NCBI GenBank assembly: GCA_023386395.1
Contig: JAEWJV010000082.1
Coordinates: forward strand, 1 to 9,203
From: Bacteroidota bacterium
GTDB taxonomy: Bacteria; Bacteroidota; Bacteroidia; Chitinophagales; Chitinophagaceae
DNA: 9,203 nucleotides
Direction of reading: 5' to 3'
This document shows, one piece after another, positions 8,214-9,203 of the stretch. Under the pieces are notes generated by a model, which did not search any database, was not told where the DNA came from, and saw only the letters and a program-made list of their open reading frames with translations. Each line of letters starts with the position of its first letter. Position 1 is the first letter of the stretch. Made by a program: the position numbers and the translations under genes.

Positions 8214-8249
8214 AAAAAAGGGCAGGGTTGATGTATGACTGCTGACCCT
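8214..8249 (-). terminator. Candidate rho-independent terminator after the DUF1735 lipoprotein gene
   Basis: Minus-strand reading gives AGGGT, a 16-base loop, ACCCT, then GCCC and six T residues. It lies 48 bp after the lipoprotein gene stop, in the 200-bp gap before the next gene on the same strand. The 5-bp stem with a long loop is weak, and the T-run starts four bases after the stem, so termination would be partial at best. The rest of this gap (8097-8296) shows no convincing promoter, only a short inverted repeat GGTTT/AAACC at 8178-8194. Confidence 0.35.
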
Positions 8250-8296
8250 ATTAAATACTTAACTAAACTGCTTATTGTTTGGGCGTAAAAGCTCTG

Positions 8297-9203
8297 CTAA
8301 TAATACTGAAGCAATCTCCATTCTGTTATCTGGATAAGGTCAGAACCGCCGTTTTCGGTGATGTATAACCTGTAATAGGAATAGGCTTCAGTTGTACTGA
8401 AATCAAACCGGCGCGTCAATAACCTGTCAGAAAAACTTTCGTTTGTCCGCGTATCCAAAGTAGTCCAGTTTACACCGTCATTAGAGCCCTGGAACTGCCA
8501 GGTTTTAGGGTCTCTTTCCGGTGCATCGTTGCCGGATGTAAGCGTGTAAGCATCCAATTTCTGGGCAGAAGAAAGGTGTAGTTGTGTCCAGAAATTTGGA
8601 TTATAATCGAATGATAAAAACTTGGTCCCATAATCATTATCCACCAATTTTTTTGAACCTTCACCGGCATCTGCACCACCGGAATTTTCATCGCTCACCG
8701 TTAATGTGCCGGTTGATGTAAGGTCTCTCGACCGGGTCAACAATGTATCAAGCTTAAAATAAGCAATGGATAAAGATGAATCTATTGTGCCTGAAGATGT
8801 GCTAACCAGTCGTACAGGCAGCAGGTAACGCGTGCCGAATGACAACTTACTGCCGTCAATCATTATCTGCATTGAATCGGTGCTTGTTTTGCCCGCCGGA
8901 ATAATACCGGTGGTGGAAGTAATGGTATAGGCATCTGCCGGTATTGCATAATAACTATATCCTAAATAGGCAGCGTTGTTTGCATTATATGCTGTAACAA
9001 GCGAGGTATCTACCTGGAATTCCACTGTAATATCAGATGAAGCAGATTTAAATCCTGAATAAGCCGCACCAAAAGTTATTCCCTGTATTGAATCAACTTT
9101 ATATATTGTCATAGTAGCCCGGTCCTGGTAAGCCTGCGGCATATAAATGGTGCCTTCCTGCGGCGAAACCAGGTCGTCATTTTTTACACAGCTTGCCATA
9201 ACC
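8297..9203 (-). CDS. DUF1735 + F5/8 type C (discoidin) PUL lipoprotein, 5' end cut by the window
   Basis: Probable surface-exposed glycan-binding lipoprotein of a polysaccharide utilisation locus. Seen, numbering from the ATG at 9199: V-M-A-S-C followed by V-K-N-D-D, so Cys4 fits a lipobox, and this ATG is probably inside a signal peptide whose start lies off the window. The D-D pair just after the Cys is compatible with a Bacteroidota surface export tag. Residues about 17-150 fit DUF1735 (BT_3987-like N-terminal domain): V-E-F-Q-V-D-T-S-L-V-T-A-Y-N, then P-A-D-A-Y-T-I, then I-I-P-A-G-K-T-S. Residues about 165-298 fit an F5/8 type C carbohydrate-binding domain: F-W-T-Q-L-H-L-S, then W-Q-F-Q-G-S-N-D-G-V-N-W-T-T-L, ending Y-Y-R-L-Y-I-T-E-N-G-G and I-T-E-W-R-L. 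No catalytic domain is present. Such proteins usually sit after SusC/SusD pairs, which would lie off the right edge. It is 200 bp upstream of the next gene, with a weak terminator between them. Confidence 0.9.
   Translation of the reverse strand, partial: VMASCVKNDDLVSPQEGTIYMPQAYQDRATMTIYKVDSIQGITFGAAYSGFKSASSDITVEFQVDTSLVTAYNANNAAYLGYSYYAIPADAYTITSTTGIIPAGKTSTDSMQIMIDGSKLSFGTRYLLPVRLVSTSSGTIDSSLSIAYFKLDTLLTRSRDLTSTGTLTVSDENSGGADAGEGSKKLVDNDYGTKFLSFDYNPNFWTQLHLSSAQKLDAYTLTSGNDAPERDPKTWQFQGSNDGVNWTTLDTRTNESFSDRLLTRRFDFSTTEAYSYYRLYITENGGSDLIQITEWRLLQYY

Overview
The window looks like chromosomal DNA of a Bacteroidota member, probably from the Chitinophagaceae/Sphingobacteriia side. The support is an AT-leaning composition, signal peptides ending in AQ or GQ, poor Shine-Dalgarno sequences, and families typical of that phylum: GH92, a DUF1735 plus F5/8-type lipoprotein, and DUF4369/TlpA thioredoxins. 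The genus cannot be fixed from the sequence alone. No RNA genes, insertion sequences, CRISPR arrays or phage genes were seen.

Layout: one plus-strand gene at the left edge encodes an exported TlpA-like thioredoxin. It converges, with 5 bp between stop codons, on a run of four minus-strand genes that fill the rest. In transcription order, right to left, these are: (i) a surface-type lipoprotein with DUF1735 and discoidin (F5/8 type C) domains, cut at its 5' end by the window edge; (ii) after a 200-bp gap holding a candidate terminator, a 728-aa exported protein with a probable TIM-barrel glycosidase-like domain and a GATase-like domain, not recognised as any named family; (iii) 21 bp later, a 742-aa exported protein whose N-terminal two thirds resemble the preamble of Bacteroidota TlpA-family proteins but which ends in a basic-secretory-protein (BSP) metallopeptidase domain with HExxH; (iv) after a 141-bp gap with a perfect 16-bp palindrome and a weak promoter-like element, a 760-aa GH92 exo-alpha-mannosidase carrying the catalytic and alpha-1,2 signature residues.

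Inference: the minus-strand genes look like the downstream end of a polysaccharide utilisation locus aimed at mannose-rich glycoprotein (N-glycans or fungal mannoprotein). The lipoprotein would bind glycan at the surface, GH92 would trim alpha-1,2-mannose, the BSP peptidase would act on the protein part, and the TIM-barrel protein would handle another linkage. SusC/SusD genes would be expected just beyond the right edge but are not visible. The most unusual items are the TlpA-scaffold/BSP-peptidase chimera, the unclassified TIM-barrel protein, and the palindrome ahead of the GH92 gene.
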